Notes: generated by a model not told the origin, from the sequence alone. A DNA stretch of 64,000 bases from Platerodrilus igneus (GCA_036346225.1 JARFIW010001088.1:560001-624000); one strand, 5' to 3'; shown: positions 46,318 through 58,849, counted from the stretch's first letter. Translations and numbers: made by a program.

Positions 46318-46386
46318 ACAACGCCGCCCCCGAGGAGTGAACCGGGGGGCTGCCAGCATGCTACACGGATACGCTAACCACTTGTT
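46318..46386 (-). other. tRNA-like sequence
   Basis: The minus strand reads AGTGGTTAGCGTATCC (D-arm, A-box-like) and later CCCGGTTCACTCCTCGGG (T-arm, B-box-like, one base short of consensus). A proper acceptor stem and anticodon arm are not evident. It could be a SINE head or a tRNA pseudogene. Confidence 0.3.
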
Positions 46387-46404
46387 ACGTTTTTTTCGTG
46401 GCAG

Positions 46405-46419
46405 CCACGTTGGGCGCCA
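46405..46419 (-). other. Primer-binding site (tRNA-Lys type)
   Basis: The minus strand reads TGGCGCCCAACGTGG, five bases after the LTR end. It matches the standard tRNA-Lys PBS. It proves that the LTR at 46426-48198 is a 5' LTR of a minus-strand element whose interior lay towards lower coordinates. No gag or pol survives there. Confidence 0.75.
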
Positions 46420-46425
46420 AATTTA

Positions 46426-48198
46426 TGCTACGTTGGCTCGTAGCCGTGCGTAACCCAAAGAAAGTCAAAGAAATGACCGGGCTCAATCGGAGAGTAGGGG
46501 GGGTTGTAGAAAGCAGACTGACATATAATGTATGCGGCGGTAAGGAGTTAGTGACAATACCTGCAAGAAAATTAGTTAAGCAAACCTGAAAAAAAAAATA
46601 AGTATAGCAGCAATGAAACGTCTAAGTTATTCAGTACTTTGTAGAATGTAAGTAAAACTGTTTAGATAAACTATATAATATAATCACGATAAAAGCATTA
46701 CAAAAATTTTTAGTACAAAGTGAGGTAATATTGGGGAGTAGCAGAAACGTTTCCTCACACACCAATTAAACATAAATCAGACAAAATATTAACAAAAGAT
46801 AAACAGATAAGACACAATTGGTATGAGTAATTCAGTAGTATTGATTTTTCTTTCTTTCTTTTTTTTTCTATGTTTTAAAATAGCATGCAAGTCTATTGTA
46901 AAAGGTATCAGAACCACAAAGATATGGTAAAGCAACGGATAGATATTTAAACTAATAACCAGTAGGAAATAGTTCAACTTACAAAAGTCCTTCAGCAACG
47001 CTTCCTTGCAACTGAAGTGTGGGACTCAACGATGTCCTGCACTAACGAAGCATTTCACCCTTGACTGTGAGGGTGTTGATGGAATTGATTACACGTTACA
47101 CTAATCACACCTACGTATTTCACTGGGGTTAGCAGCAGACAATATCACGCGTCGGAACTATGTAGCCTTGATAAATTCTATTTCCTAAGACAATAATTTC
47201 GAAATATACTGTAGCACTAGTTTAATTTCAACTGGGACCAGATGTATATTATTTTCATAAACATCCCAATAAGCAGTGAGAAACTTCAAACAATACCTTT
47301 GTAAGCCGGTAATCTGTTATATTTCGCAAATAACGAAATTTGCGCAAGCACTGGTCTATTTTAGATTCTGGGTTGTTAGAAAATTCAGAAACTACAGTAT
47401 CACTGTATTTAAACAATCTAAAGTATGCGCTACTCTGCGAAGGAAAGGACCGCGAAACTAGATTGCACACACAGTTTTTAAATATCAAAAGACAAAACAA
47501 CTAAAAAGAACCATAACGGGTCAAGCACGTGTATCACTAAAACAAGTCCGTCAAATGTTCCTTAAAACATTTATCTCACAAGAAAAACGACTAAAGACAA
47601 TTAGTAAGGTACGCGTAAACAAATAAAACCGTCCGTCAAATGTTCCGTAAAACACACGTGTCTCGAGTTTAACAAGCTCTACTACTTTTATTTTCGACAG
47701 AAAATCAACTAAAAAAACACGGCGTGCTTGTTCAATGAACAATACGAGAATTGATCTCGCAGTAATTCTCATTATTCTCAAAGCAGAAAGAAGCAGTATT
47801 TTTCAACGTACTTAATATATTGGAACACAGAACAGAACTCGTACTACTACAGTTAATATATCACTTTATTTCACAGCAACAAGGAAAACGTATTTTTAAA
47901 GTAATTAATATATAGGAACAAAGAACCAAACGACAACTGCCCGTCTGTAGATATCAAATCGTTGTTATTACAACCGCTTATCGCCTATCAACTCGACTCG
48001 TATATCCACATCACGAACTAAATTTATACGACGGCCAGACAAGAACGATGCAATTTATAATTAATTACAAGCGATTTATCATTTCTTAACAAGTTGGAAA
48101 GTAATTTACTTTATACAAACAGCGATCCACTCATTATAAATAAAATATAGAAATAGTAATTGCAGAAAGGTATTTACTAGTTGAGAAAAAGCGTAAAA
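46426..48198 (-). mobile_element. 5' LTR of a minus-strand Gypsy-like element
   Basis: Inverted and diverged relative of 49954-51764. The similarity is clear over 46430-46850 and again over 47640-48130. It ends (minus strand) CGTAGCA, followed by the PBS. The start near 48198 is degraded (TTTTACGC for TGTTACGC). The interior is lost or unrecognisable. Confidence 0.75.
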
Positions 48199-49810
48199 TG
48201 TTAAACTATTAAAAATGCCCGTTACAAATTGACCTATCTAGCATAGTCAATGAGTGAATAATGCATATTCTAGTACTAATAGATTTTCCTTATATATATA
48301 AACATTGCGCATAAATATTTCCGGACCATTTAATAAGACTAGCAATAAATAATTCTATACGAAGAAATTTTAATTCTAAATCAGTTAGATAAGGTTATTA
48401 TTGTATTGCATAATTTTAGAACCTATACAATAATGTGAATTATCACTTGTCGGTCTGTAAATTTTTAATCACCACTGACTTTTTTTTGAGACTCCCTAAG
48501 ATTTATGACCAATTTGAACGACCTTGCGTACAAATAATTATTTCCATAATAGTTAATAAATAAACATGGTATTAAATTAATTTAATAACTCACTTGTTCC
48601 AATCCTGCTATATACAAGCAGAAATTTTCTCGTTTAGATTGCGTAATAGTAAGAATAAATAAAAAGACTGTCGGTATCTTCTTTTAATTATTCTGTGCAG
48701 TAATTGAAATATTGTTGTATAACTGACCTTGACAAGAATGCGTGTTACAAAGATACGTACTCAGGTATAAACAAGTTTACTGATTTTCTATATAAAATAA
48801 AAATTTATATTGCAAATGCTGAAACTATGCGACTTTTTATTACAAAGTAGACATAATAATTATTATTAAACAACAAAATATGTAAGGTGCAAATGTAGCA
48901 CGGACGCTTTTTTATTGAACCCAATAAGTAAGTAATTGCTTGATGGAATTGAATGCGAAATCATAACAGAAAGATATTCATGATTTAAATTTATTAACAA
49001 CCGTAAATCGTATAGTATTTGTTACGATACGATATATTAATAGACTTAATTAAACTTGTTTAATTGTTTCTTACTTAAGAATGAATCAGCCTGCGTGCTG
49101 TTGGGTTTGCATCTCAACTTTCTCTTTATGAGTATTGAAAAAGACCAGTCGGTCTAGTGATGTCGTCGAAGGGTGAAATAGATGTAAACGTTTCCAATAT
49201 GTGCTAATAAAGAATTTATTTGTGTGTGAAATCAAACATTATTTCAGCGTTTCATTTTATAGGGCACCGTGTGTCCTCGAAAAGGCATTTGTAAGGCACA
49301 TTGTGTCCGTTTCTATAAAATCAAATAATACAGTCTTATTGCTCAACAATTTCGTGGTGTTATCTTACACCTGGTCCTTATCATACAGAAATCGAAGTAT
49401 AACAATCTTTCCAAAAGAACAAAGCTCTTTCGGTATTATATGTAATAATATTACTTAACCTACTGGTAATTAACAAAACAGAAAACGGAAACACTATCGT
49501 TTGCTTCTGAAAGTTTTATTGACAACATTTACTACGGCTATTGACGACCCTATATGTACGGCTGCTTATAATCTGCATATCTCTATTTTTAGTAAATAAA
49601 AAAATAAATCATTTTACTGCTTCATATCGACAACTTGTAATAAAATTTTTGGATAACAGCTTGAATAAAATAAATCAAGGGGCTCCTGCTACCTTGTGTT
49701 TGTTTCCATTTACCATTTATTCACAATTTATCGACTTCGATAACCATAATATTCAAAAGAATTTCGAATGTTGCGCCTGCGCATACAACGTTAATAAGAA
49801 TTGGTACTGA
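48199..49810. other. No recognisable gene
   Basis: AT-rich spacer between the minus-strand LTR and the polymerase gene promoter. Short frames at 49201-49458 and 49541-49810 show no motif. The segment could be the upstream part of the polymerase-bearing element. Confidence 0.4.
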
Positions 49811-49814
49811 AGGT

Positions 49815-49823
49815 TATATAAAG
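49815..49823 (+). promoter_or_regulatory. TATA box upstream of the polymerase gene
   Basis: TATATAAAG, 88 bases before the ATG at 49911 of the PolB-type frame. The position suits a core promoter with a short leader. Confidence 0.45.
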
Positions 49824-49953
49824 GCTAACATTTATGGCACACATTAGTCTTAACCAGATCTTATTCCTAGCTGGTTACTTTATTCTAACACTTATAGAAC
49901 TAATTGAATTATGGCATTTTCAATAGTAAAAGATTTTATCAAGACAAACAAGC

Positions 49954-51764
49954 TGTTACGCTCCCTTTCTGTTAGCGTACTTAAAATACATCGTTTTTGG
50001 ATCGCTGTTTGTATAAAGTAAATACTTTCGAATAGTTTTCAGATTTGTATGCAATTTAACTCGTGTGTATTACTTTAAAGGTAGATTAATTGAAGATTGA
50101 TTTTCATTAATAAATAAATTGCAAGAAACGAATTTTAAATAGGATTATTCGTAAATTACTTTCCAACTTATCGAAAATGATAAACCGCTTGTAATTAATT
50201 ATTAGATATGATTACTGCATTCACTTTTTGGATGTTCCTTATGTTATTATCGAAGTCGAGATAATAGACGATCAGATGTTATGGGTAACAACTATTTTAT
50301 ATCTACAGATTAGCAGTGTAGTTCTTATTCCATTGAAGGAAAGATGCTTTATCGGCGAACGTGTTTACTCGGCCGTGCGTTTTACGGAACATCGACGGAC
50401 GGACTTAGTGATTACACGTGTTAATAAATTTGGTCGTCCTTCAACAAAGTGTCTGAACAATATATTTCTTTGTAGTTGTGTATCTTCCTTACTCTAACCG
50501 CAGTTACGTATATAATAAAGGATGGATATATACTTGCCTGTACGCATCTACTAGATATCAGCGGGCGGGCACATGCGTACAGTGTTTTTATTTCATTTCT
50601 GATTGAATGTAAACTTTGGGGAAAATATTGGATAATAGTGAGGTTAGTTCGAGCTTGTGATACGATTTGTATAAAGGGAACCGTTTGTTCAACAAGGGTT
50701 GTGTTTGTTATATTTGTGAATCAACAAGTTGGAATCGTAACGGATTATTATTTGTTCTAATGAGCTTTCGCAGGTGGTAAAGTATGAGAATTGTTTTGTA
50801 CAAAAATTGAAGAACGTGTGATGCGACACACCAAGCCGCTCGTTACTTCAATTATGTTTTATGGAAACGCTATTCTGGATTTTGTGGAATTGGCAATCGC
50901 TTTCCGTGTCCTATTTTATAGACTTGTAAAATTTATAAAATCAAAGTGGGAGGGAGTATTTTCAACGCTTTTCAGATTTGCAGATCTAAAATTTGTGTGT
51001 TTGCAAAACACAACGCAATTCAAAGTTTATTTTTTTCGTCTAATAATAAACCATTCTCTAAAATATAACTATAAATTTAAAAACCAAAAGAAACACTTAA
51101 ATTCAGCATGTAAAACCAAGGAAATATTCTTTCTACAAACCCAGCCCAAAACACCCTTTCACATAGTTTTACGTTTATAAACTTGATAATTTTTCACCAG
51201 TCAGTGACAGTGTTGGTTTCGCAATTATTTTCTGTACGTTTTCGTATATTTCCTACAAAAATAAACAAAGTGCGGTTTCATTTCCATACATTTTCATATA
51301 TGCCTAGAAAAAAAATTGATTAGATTTATTTTAGAAAAAAGAATAATCAACAATACTGGATGACTCATATCAATTGTGCTTACCTATTTATCTTTTGTTA
51401 TAAGTTTGTTTTATCTATGTTTAATTGGTGTGTGAGAAAACGTTTCTGCTACTCCCCAATATTTCCTTACTTTGTAATAAAAGTTTTGTAATGCTTTTAT
51501 CGTGATTATATTATATAGATTATCCAAACAGTTTTTTTTTACATCTTACAGAGTACGGAATAATTTAGACTTTTCATTGCTGCTATGTTTATTCTTGTTT
51601 TTTCAGGTTTGCTTGACTATTTTTATTTGCAGGTATTGTCACTAATTTCCTACAGCCGCGTACATAATAGGGTAGTCTGCTTTCTACACCCCCTAATCTC
51701 CGATTGAGCCCGGTCATTCCTTGGGTTTTCTTTGTGTTACGCATGGCTACGAGCCAACGTAACA
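49954..51764 (+). mobile_element. Solo LTR inside the polymerase gene
   Basis: 1,811 bp, starting TGTTACG and ending CGTAACA (perfect inverted termini). It is flanked by the 4-bp duplication AAGC at 49950-49953 and 51765-51768. No interior or PBS follows, so it arose by LTR-LTR recombination. Removing the LTR and one AAGC puts the polymerase ATG in frame with the long frame at 51858. The frame at 50791-51180 within it is probably fortuitous. Confidence 0.9.
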
Positions 51765-52671
51765 AAGCGTTATAAATTATCTCAACATTGCGTAGAATTT
51801 AAACTAAATTCGCTTGATAGAAAAGTTTAAGATGCAGAACAGTGGTTAAGAAATGGATTGAAGAACATTTTTGAATATACTACAAATAGGCTTAATGGCG
51901 ATGACAAAACAGGTATTACGTTTACGGCTAATGGAATAGAATCCGATCTTCACATTCCATTTAGATATGGTTCTGATTTAAAGTTTGAATTTGTATGGCA
52001 ACAACTATTTAATTTGCACCAAAGCAACAAAGGTGCAGTTGAAAGTGATACATTCAAAATTATTACCACAAGTTTTACAACACTCAAGGGTTCAGGAGCC
52101 AACCGTAACCAGTTTACCACTTTTGAGGAAGAATGCTCGAAAAGGAGAGGTATGGTTGCAATAAAAAGCCACGTTAACCTTTGTCTTCCAAGGGCACTCG
52201 TTGTATCACGAGCGTATGCTTTAAACGTGCCAAATTTATATCAAATTAGGCGCAATATAGGTAAACGTCAGGATTCAGAGGTACTAAAATTGATTCTTGA
52301 AACTGGAATTCAAATTCCGCCGGAAGGAACAGGTACTATGGAACTTCAACAATTTCAAAAGTACCTTAAAAAATTTAAGATCACTGTTTATTCCTATACC
52401 ACCAAGGGGAGAGTCGTCTTATTTGAAGGACCAGATGCTCCTAACAAGATCAATCTGATCCATCACAACACCCACTTTAACGTTATTACTTCCTTAACTG
52501 GTGCGTTTGGTTGCTTATACTTTTGCGATATTTGTCATATCCCGTATGATCATAAGGACAGACATCGTTGTAATAAACAATGTCCAGGTTGTCAAAATGA
52601 ACCTCCCTGTCAACATGTAAAAGATGAAATTGTTTACCCTGATTGTAATCGAAGATTCAGAGGACGGCTGT

Positions 52672-53243
52672 TGGCGCGTGCGTATTTGAAAACACGCGTT
52701 GTTGTTTAGGGGTTGAAAAGTATAGATAATGAAATACCAAGTTGTAGCATGCGTATTTGAAAACAAGCTAGGCTTGGTGTTGACTTGTGTATGATGATTG
52801 AATGAAAGGTTAACAGTCTAAATGATCAGTAAAATAATGGATAATCAGATAATAATTATAACAGATTGTTTTGTAGTATAATGATAGGATAACTAACCTT
52901 GATTTGGCATGTGGTGTAGTTTCGACTATATTCTTGTTGTTTGAAGTGACGAAAACGGCTTGCACTTGATGATGAATTGTCTCTTGCTTTAATGTTCACT
53001 TTGTTACGCACTTCAATGTCACATTTATTCACTGATTATGCCTTTTAACGCAACCAGATGCACGGCATATCGGAGGACGCGTGTTGATTGCTTGAAGGTT
53101 GCTCGAGCACTCTCGTTTCTTACCTGTTCCTTGGTTTGGTTAGATTTATGTAGGTAGGGAGAATGTATAGAAATCGATTAGGTATGCAGGAGTATTTTAT
53201 GATATATACAAGGGGAATTGTAAATAATGAACGGTTACGGAAC
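52672..53243. mobile_element. ~570-bp insertion in the polymerase gene
   Basis: Coding stops making sense after RRFRG at ~52665 and resumes with CYDNHKSFT at 53249. The insert is bordered by CGGCTGT and CAGCTGT, a possible 7-bp target duplication with one mismatch. No terminal inverted repeat or protein is seen. The word GCGTATTTGAAAACA occurs twice near its left end (52677 and 52750). An intron ending at AG 53244-53245 is the alternative, but no good donor is present. Confidence 0.6.
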
Positions 53244-54872
53244 AGCTGTGTTACGACAACCACAAGTCTTTCACCAAAAATGGACAGATAATGTGTGAAC
53301 GTATAAAGAGATGTGCAGACTGTCTTAAAACTATAAAAGCAGATCGGAAACATTCATGTGACGAAATATTTTGCAGCGTGTGTAAAGAACATCATTCATA
53401 TGATCATAACTGTTATATACAAGTAGATACAGGCACTCCTAAAATTGTTGATACCCTGTTTATTTTTTATGATTTAGAAACTCGCCAAGACGACCAAAAT
53501 TTCAAAGAGGACTATATACATACATCTGTACTTTGTGTATTCGAAATGAGATGCGACGTGTGCTTTGAAATAACCAACAATGTAATCGAATGTTGTAAGT
53601 GTGGATTAAGAAGATAAGTAATAAAAGGCGAAGACGTCATTAAACAGTTTGCTTGTTATTTATTGGCCATTAGTAAGAAAAAGTTTAAAAACATTGTAGT
53701 ACTTGCACATAATGGGCAAGCCTATGACCACCAGTTCATATTGAAGTACTTTATGGAAAATACTGATATCAAACCAGAAGTTATCATGAGAGGCAGTAAA
53801 ATTTTAATGATGACCGTAGGGAACATTAAATTTATAGACACTTTAAACTACTTTCCTACGAAATTGGCCGACCTTCCTGCATCCTTTGGACTTTTAGAGT
53901 TGAAAAAAGGGTACCTTCCTCACCTGTTCAACACTAAAGATAATAAGCGTTATGTGGGTCCACTACCACCACAAAAATTCTACCAACCTGACAACATGAA
54001 ATATGCAGAGCGCCAAAATTTCTTACAATGGTACGAAGAACACAAAACTAAACTCTTTTATTTAGAACGGGACATGATTGAGTACTGCATTAATGATGTC
54101 AACATTTTAACTCAGGCTTGTGTAATATTTCATAAAATGCTTGTAGAACAAGGCAGCGTGTCCCCCTTCACTGAGGCAATAACAATAGCCGCAGCACGTA
54201 ATAAGCTGTTAGACGAAATTTCGTAAAACTCAATACCATAGGCGTAATTCAAAGAAACGGTTGCAGAAACGCAGACAACCAATCCAGAATAGTCCTACAA
54301 TGGTTGGTGTATGAGAAAACACAAAGAAACATCAGTATACAATATTCATTGAAGCAGAAAGAGGCTGCTGTAGCGGGTGTATAAGTTGATGGTTATTGTC
54401 CAACCACAAATCAGATTTTTCTTTTCCAAGGGTGCTATTGGCACAGATGTCCTCAATGCTTTTCCACTGCGCTAGACAGAGACGCTGCTCTTCATAAAAA
54501 CCCCACGGACAGTCTAAATACATGGTACGAACGAGCCTTAAATCAAACAAAACGGCCTAGGTCAAAAGAATATGAAGTAATTGAAATATGGGAACACGAA
54601 TTTCGTCAATTGCTAGAGAAAGACCGCCAGTTAAAAGAAAACTCAACATTCACCCGGCTCTGACTTATTTGCCTCTACATCCCCGTGAAGCATTCTTTGG
54701 AGGAAGAACCGAATGTACCGTGAGTTATTATAAAGCAAGAAATAATGAACAAATCAAATACATGGATGTCTGTTTATTATATCCGTACGTATGTAAATAC
54801 AGTCGGTTCCCTTTAGGACACCCGCGAATTTACTTGGGCGAGGAATGTCAGAAGCTAGATAAAAATTTTCGA

Positions 54873-56582
54873 TAGAGTTGCGAGTATATAGGAATGGAAC
54901 AGACGTCTCACTGTTGATTGATTTTCGATATGTATAATTTCAGATAAAGTTTGAAAATATTGTAAATGTAATGTTTGAAGTTCGACAATCAATAGCTTCC
55001 CATAATGTAAATAAATGCAAAATAGACCGTCACCGTGTGCGTTTAGCTATAATACGACTCATTTAATAAATCTCGTGTACCAAATTACTGAAAGGCAAGT
55101 AAATATGAACACTCAATATAGTCCATACTCATCCTTGTTTTTGCTATGTAAATATCACGAATCCTTAATCTAATTTTACTGCGATGCTTGGCTCAAAACT
55201 TTTAGAAAAAGTTTGAAGAGTTTATATACAAATTATAAAACTTTAGAATATTTACAAACTGTTCACAACTCGTCTTGGTCTAGCTCCTTCACATAAGCGG
55301 TAAAATCAATTTATACTAAAGGATTAGTTTAGTTTTATCTTCTATTCTAATTATTGATTAATCCAACGAATTTACCTCCGGATATATAAAGCAATTTAGG
55401 AAGTTCTGTTTATTCGGTCACAAAGTTCTAGCGACCACAAATTGTTTCCTTCCCAATTCGCAAAGTAAGGGTGTCTAACCGCACGTAAATTTCTGGTGTG
55501 GCGTTTTTCCTTCGGACTTGTACATTCAGAGCAGACTTTACCTAAATTGATTAAATCGCACTCTGTGCAAAACTAGGATTTACCTTTATAAACTATAGGG
55601 AAAGCGTATATTTGGACATACAGTAAAAAATATATTTATTTAATGATATAAGGGTAAAATATCTAAATTTTTTATCAAAATTATACATTTACGAGTGACC
55701 GTATAAAAATATGCCTCGTTATATATCTTGAAGTACAACAAACTACCCACCAACGTGAAAAACATTTGCTTATGTAAGCAGTATTGTCTACATTTTTACA
55801 CGGTGCCAAGAAGTTTACACTTCTAAACAATACATTCATCTTTATACACAACGAGGATCGAGATTTACAGGAGGGTGGACTTTAGTTATTATAAGCTTAC
55901 AAAAGGGGCGTTCTGGTAACTAATTTAAAAAAACCGAGAAGTTTCTGATTTGTGTTTAGAATTTTCTAGAACAACTGAATTAAATATTGTTACGAATGAC
56001 AGATTTTACAATAACAGGTACAATACAGTAGTATGTCGCGTATCCGTACAGAGGGTGTAAGGGCGTAATCGGTTTCACGTGAATTTACAATCAATGTTAT
56101 TTTGATTAACAAATTAACCATGCAAAATTATTAACATAGGCATACCTTTTATCTTTTTATACATGGTGTCCAGAAACTTATGGATAAAGTTAAGGTTTGG
56201 TAGGAGAGGTCAATCGCTACCAAAATAATAATATATATTTTAATCCAATTGTTTACTGTTTTATAATTATTTCAATCTTTGTTTCTTTGTAAAAACCGTG
56301 CCTAACTGTCGATAATTAATCAATAGAAATAGAATACCGGCCCTTTTAACGTAATTGTATTTTAAGGTGTTAGTGAAGGTTGTATCTTTCATAAATCACA
56401 GTTATCTCAAAAAATCATCCATTTTCACAAAAGAAAATGGAAGTTGTCGACGTCGCTTGAGTTTTATTAAACATACTTCGCGTTGTTCACATCGAAGTCA
56501 CTCAAAAAGTACCTCCTACCAAAAAATGCACTTCTATCTAAAAGCATCTTTGGTTTATCCCTTTTCTTAGAGGTGTAACAAT
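54873..56582. other. No recognisable gene
   Basis: AT-rich sequence between the truncated polymerase and the right inverted repeat. No polymerase motif B or C and no other domain is visible in any frame. Confidence 0.45.
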
Positions 56583-58281
56583 TACGATTTTCTGTTATTC
56601 AAATATACAATTTTATTCAATACACCTTATAAATAAATATCCAATTTCTATTGAAACCTTTTATTATAAATTCATACATAGTACTCCATCTACATTAGAA
56701 TCGCAAAAGTACACTTTAAGTGAACTGTTAGTTGTTTGTATTTTGATTCGATATCTCCCTTCCCGGCGCATGCTTGTGATAGCCAAGATTGCCTCGTGGA
56801 AAAGGCCATTTTGATGTGGGATGTAGTTCGAAAACCAGTATTATCCAGGGCCTGCACGTTTTTAATTAAACATGCCGTCCCAAAAATTATTTAAGTGGAG
56901 CCAACGTGTGCCATAAGTTTAGTCTTGGTAACAGCATCGACCTAAAAATGGTTGTAGATATATTTTTACGCGCAAGTTCTTTTTTTATTAGTTTAGAGTT
57001 TAAAGAATTAAGATATTGATTACGGAATATAGAGACAATTTAATTCCGAGTTCTAAAATGTTAAATGCAAGTAACACGTTATTAAACAATGGAAATCGTG
57101 TATTATAAAAAAAAAACAATCATTAATCTTAGAGCAAGCATAAAATTGGAAGGCCGCTTCAATCGTTGCTAGGCAGGAAAGCGGAAACCCCCACATGGGA
57201 TTGGTTTGTATGAAGGTCAACTCCGGACCCCTGCGTCAGCCACGTTCAACGGTAAGAGTAGGAATGCAGTTGTTTAAAAAAGATCTTTAAAAGAAAGAAA
57301 ACCGGCAGACAAACGGATAGCCAACGGTGAGTCATCCTCCATTTTTATACTTATACTATTCCGAAGGAACTTTCATTTAAAAAACACAAATAATTTTCGT
57401 AGTAGCTATACACAAGTTTATTTAAAATTAATTCTTGATATTTTTGCAAAAGTGCATAGCTCATTTTATTTGCTTCAAATAAAATTTAGTTAAAAATGTA
57501 GTATTTAGATAAGGCATATTTGACCTTAATATTTTCAAAGTGTTTTTATAAGATTGTGTTCGAAGTTACAAAGTTGTAGTAAACGGTTTGCTTTACAAAA
57601 CATATGATATGATAAGAATTGTTTGCCGAAGCATTGGGTAAAACCCATTGTGTTAGTACACCTGAAGTATAATTCAATGTTGACAACAAGTATTTTTCTT
57701 AGACCTTTGAGTTTATTAGAGATAACTATTAAAACTATAGAGTCATAACCTGCGAATTTTTTTTGAATATGTAATTTTTTTATTGTACACTGAACAGGAT
57801 CCTATTCCAGTAGCATGAAATCACTGTAATATAAAATGAAAGTCATATAGTTCTTGTGGAGAACTGAAGTAATTTATGTAACTAAATAATAAATAAAAAA
57901 GAAAAAATCATTCCACGAATGTTTAGAGATTTCTATTAAACTGTAATAACGAAACTATTTCAAAAGTCTCAATATAGATATGTTAATATAAACGATGTAC
58001 TAGATATTTTTTTTAAGAAATCAATAGAAAATTTTTAAGTTGTCGTAAAATTTTCTGTCTTTAAAGTCAACAGCAATTGTCCTACAGAAGCAAACAGTTT
58101 AGCAATATGAAATTGTAGTATTGAAGAAAAGTATTATTGGTGTTAAAGTTAAAAGTTTTTTGAACAATAATTTTGACTAGTAGTTTTTTTTTATAATTTT
58201 TTTGTGATAAAGTGACTAGGCTCTAACGAAGTCCTAGTTTGAACATGTTTAGGTGTGATTAAATTTTCAGATGGCACGAGA
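56583..58281 (+). repeat. Right copy of the ~1.7 kb inverted repeat
   Basis: Reverse complement of 1-1734. In the plus direction it contains donor-like CAACGGTAAGAG (57247) and CAACGGTGAGTC (57323) sites. At its outer edge it has TTTTCAG followed by ATGGCACGAG. The layout resembles a non-coding leader with introns followed by a start codon. The outer similarity may continue, but the left copy is cut by the window. Confidence 0.8.
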
Positions 58282-58316
58282 TCGTCGTTCCCATTCCAGG
58301 TTGCAGAGATTAAAGT
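58272..58316 (+). other. Possible short first coding exon
   Basis: ATG preceded by a TTTTCAG acceptor and followed within 45 bases by AAAGTAAGTA, a donor consensus. The frame reads MARDRRSHSRLQRL. No downstream exon could be identified, and the frame would otherwise end at TAA right after. The left inverted copy has ATA at the start codon. Weak evidence. Confidence 0.3.
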
Positions 58317-58849
58317 AAGTATTTTTGTTTACGTTGCTCATCATAAATTTTTTTCTTTTTCCGAAGATTTCCTTATCTGATCTTCGGATAGTTTCGTATT
58401 ATAACATTCATTAAGATACGGTGGCGTCCAATAAAATTTCTTTTGTTTTATCGTATACCATCCTACGACCCTAGTTCATAGCTCTACCCTAAGCTGAAGA
58501 AGCTTAGCTGGCTGGAAGATCTCTATAGAGGGACCCCTTTTTCTGAAAGCCATTCAACATCCTTTTTACCCTGGGCTTGACCGTCAAACAGGAACCCCTC
58601 ATAATCTATCGAGCCTCTGCCGCCTGTATGGTAGAGCAGACATACTATTTTCTTTAAGAAGAACTTATACTTAACAAAAATAAGTTAACAGAGGTATAAC
58701 TTATAAGGCGTAAGTTTAATAACTAAAACAATTTTTGTGTTTAATCGTATGATCATACTTTTATTTGAGGATTCAACTATTCGGTTACCTTACATTTCTT
58801 TAAAAAAGTAAACACTAAATAATATTCAATCTAGCCAAAAATTAATTGT
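58317..58849. other. Unassigned, with a GC-richer block
   Basis: 58440-58640 is more GC-rich than its surroundings and without clear coding. It contains GAAGAAGCTTAGCTGG and a TCTCTATAGAGGGACCCC stretch. It may be a repeat fragment. Confidence 0.35.

Larger units (their letters stand above)
49911..54872 (+). pseudogene. B-family (protein-primed type) DNA polymerase, decayed
   Basis: The ATG is at 49911. Fourteen codons on, a solo LTR (49954-51764) interrupts, and the frame resumes at 51769. Domains in order: N-terminal region with HFNVI; zinc-binding CDICHIPYDHKDRHRCNKQC (52525); a second Cys cluster (53291-53413); exonuclease motifs FIFYDLET (53460), LAHNGQAYDHQF (53700) and YCINDVNIL (54085); a CYWHRCPQC-type block (54430); polymerase motif A DVCLLYPY (54765). 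Motifs B and C are missing because the gene stops at ~54872. In-frame stops lie at 51828 and 53615 and near 54380. A ~570-bp insert lies at 52672, and a frameshift between 54226 and 54300. The family occurs in Maverick/Polinton elements and related viruses. It replicates linear element DNA. This copy is inactive, and no capsid, ATPase or integrase gene is seen. Confidence 0.9.

Noticed and set aside
50791..51180. 129-codon frame in the solo LTR
   Set aside because: It lies wholly inside LTR sequence, shows no motif and is not conserved in the related LTR at 46426-48198.
46426..51764. A 5.3-kb DNA transposon with long inverted repeats
   Set aside because: The right arm is a complete solo LTR with its own AAGC duplication inside a gene, and the left arm has a PBS. 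They are two separate LTRs.
49911..54872. Complete Maverick/Polinton with capsid, ATPase and integrase
   Set aside because: I looked for those genes on both sides of the polymerase and found none, so only a polymerase relic is claimed.
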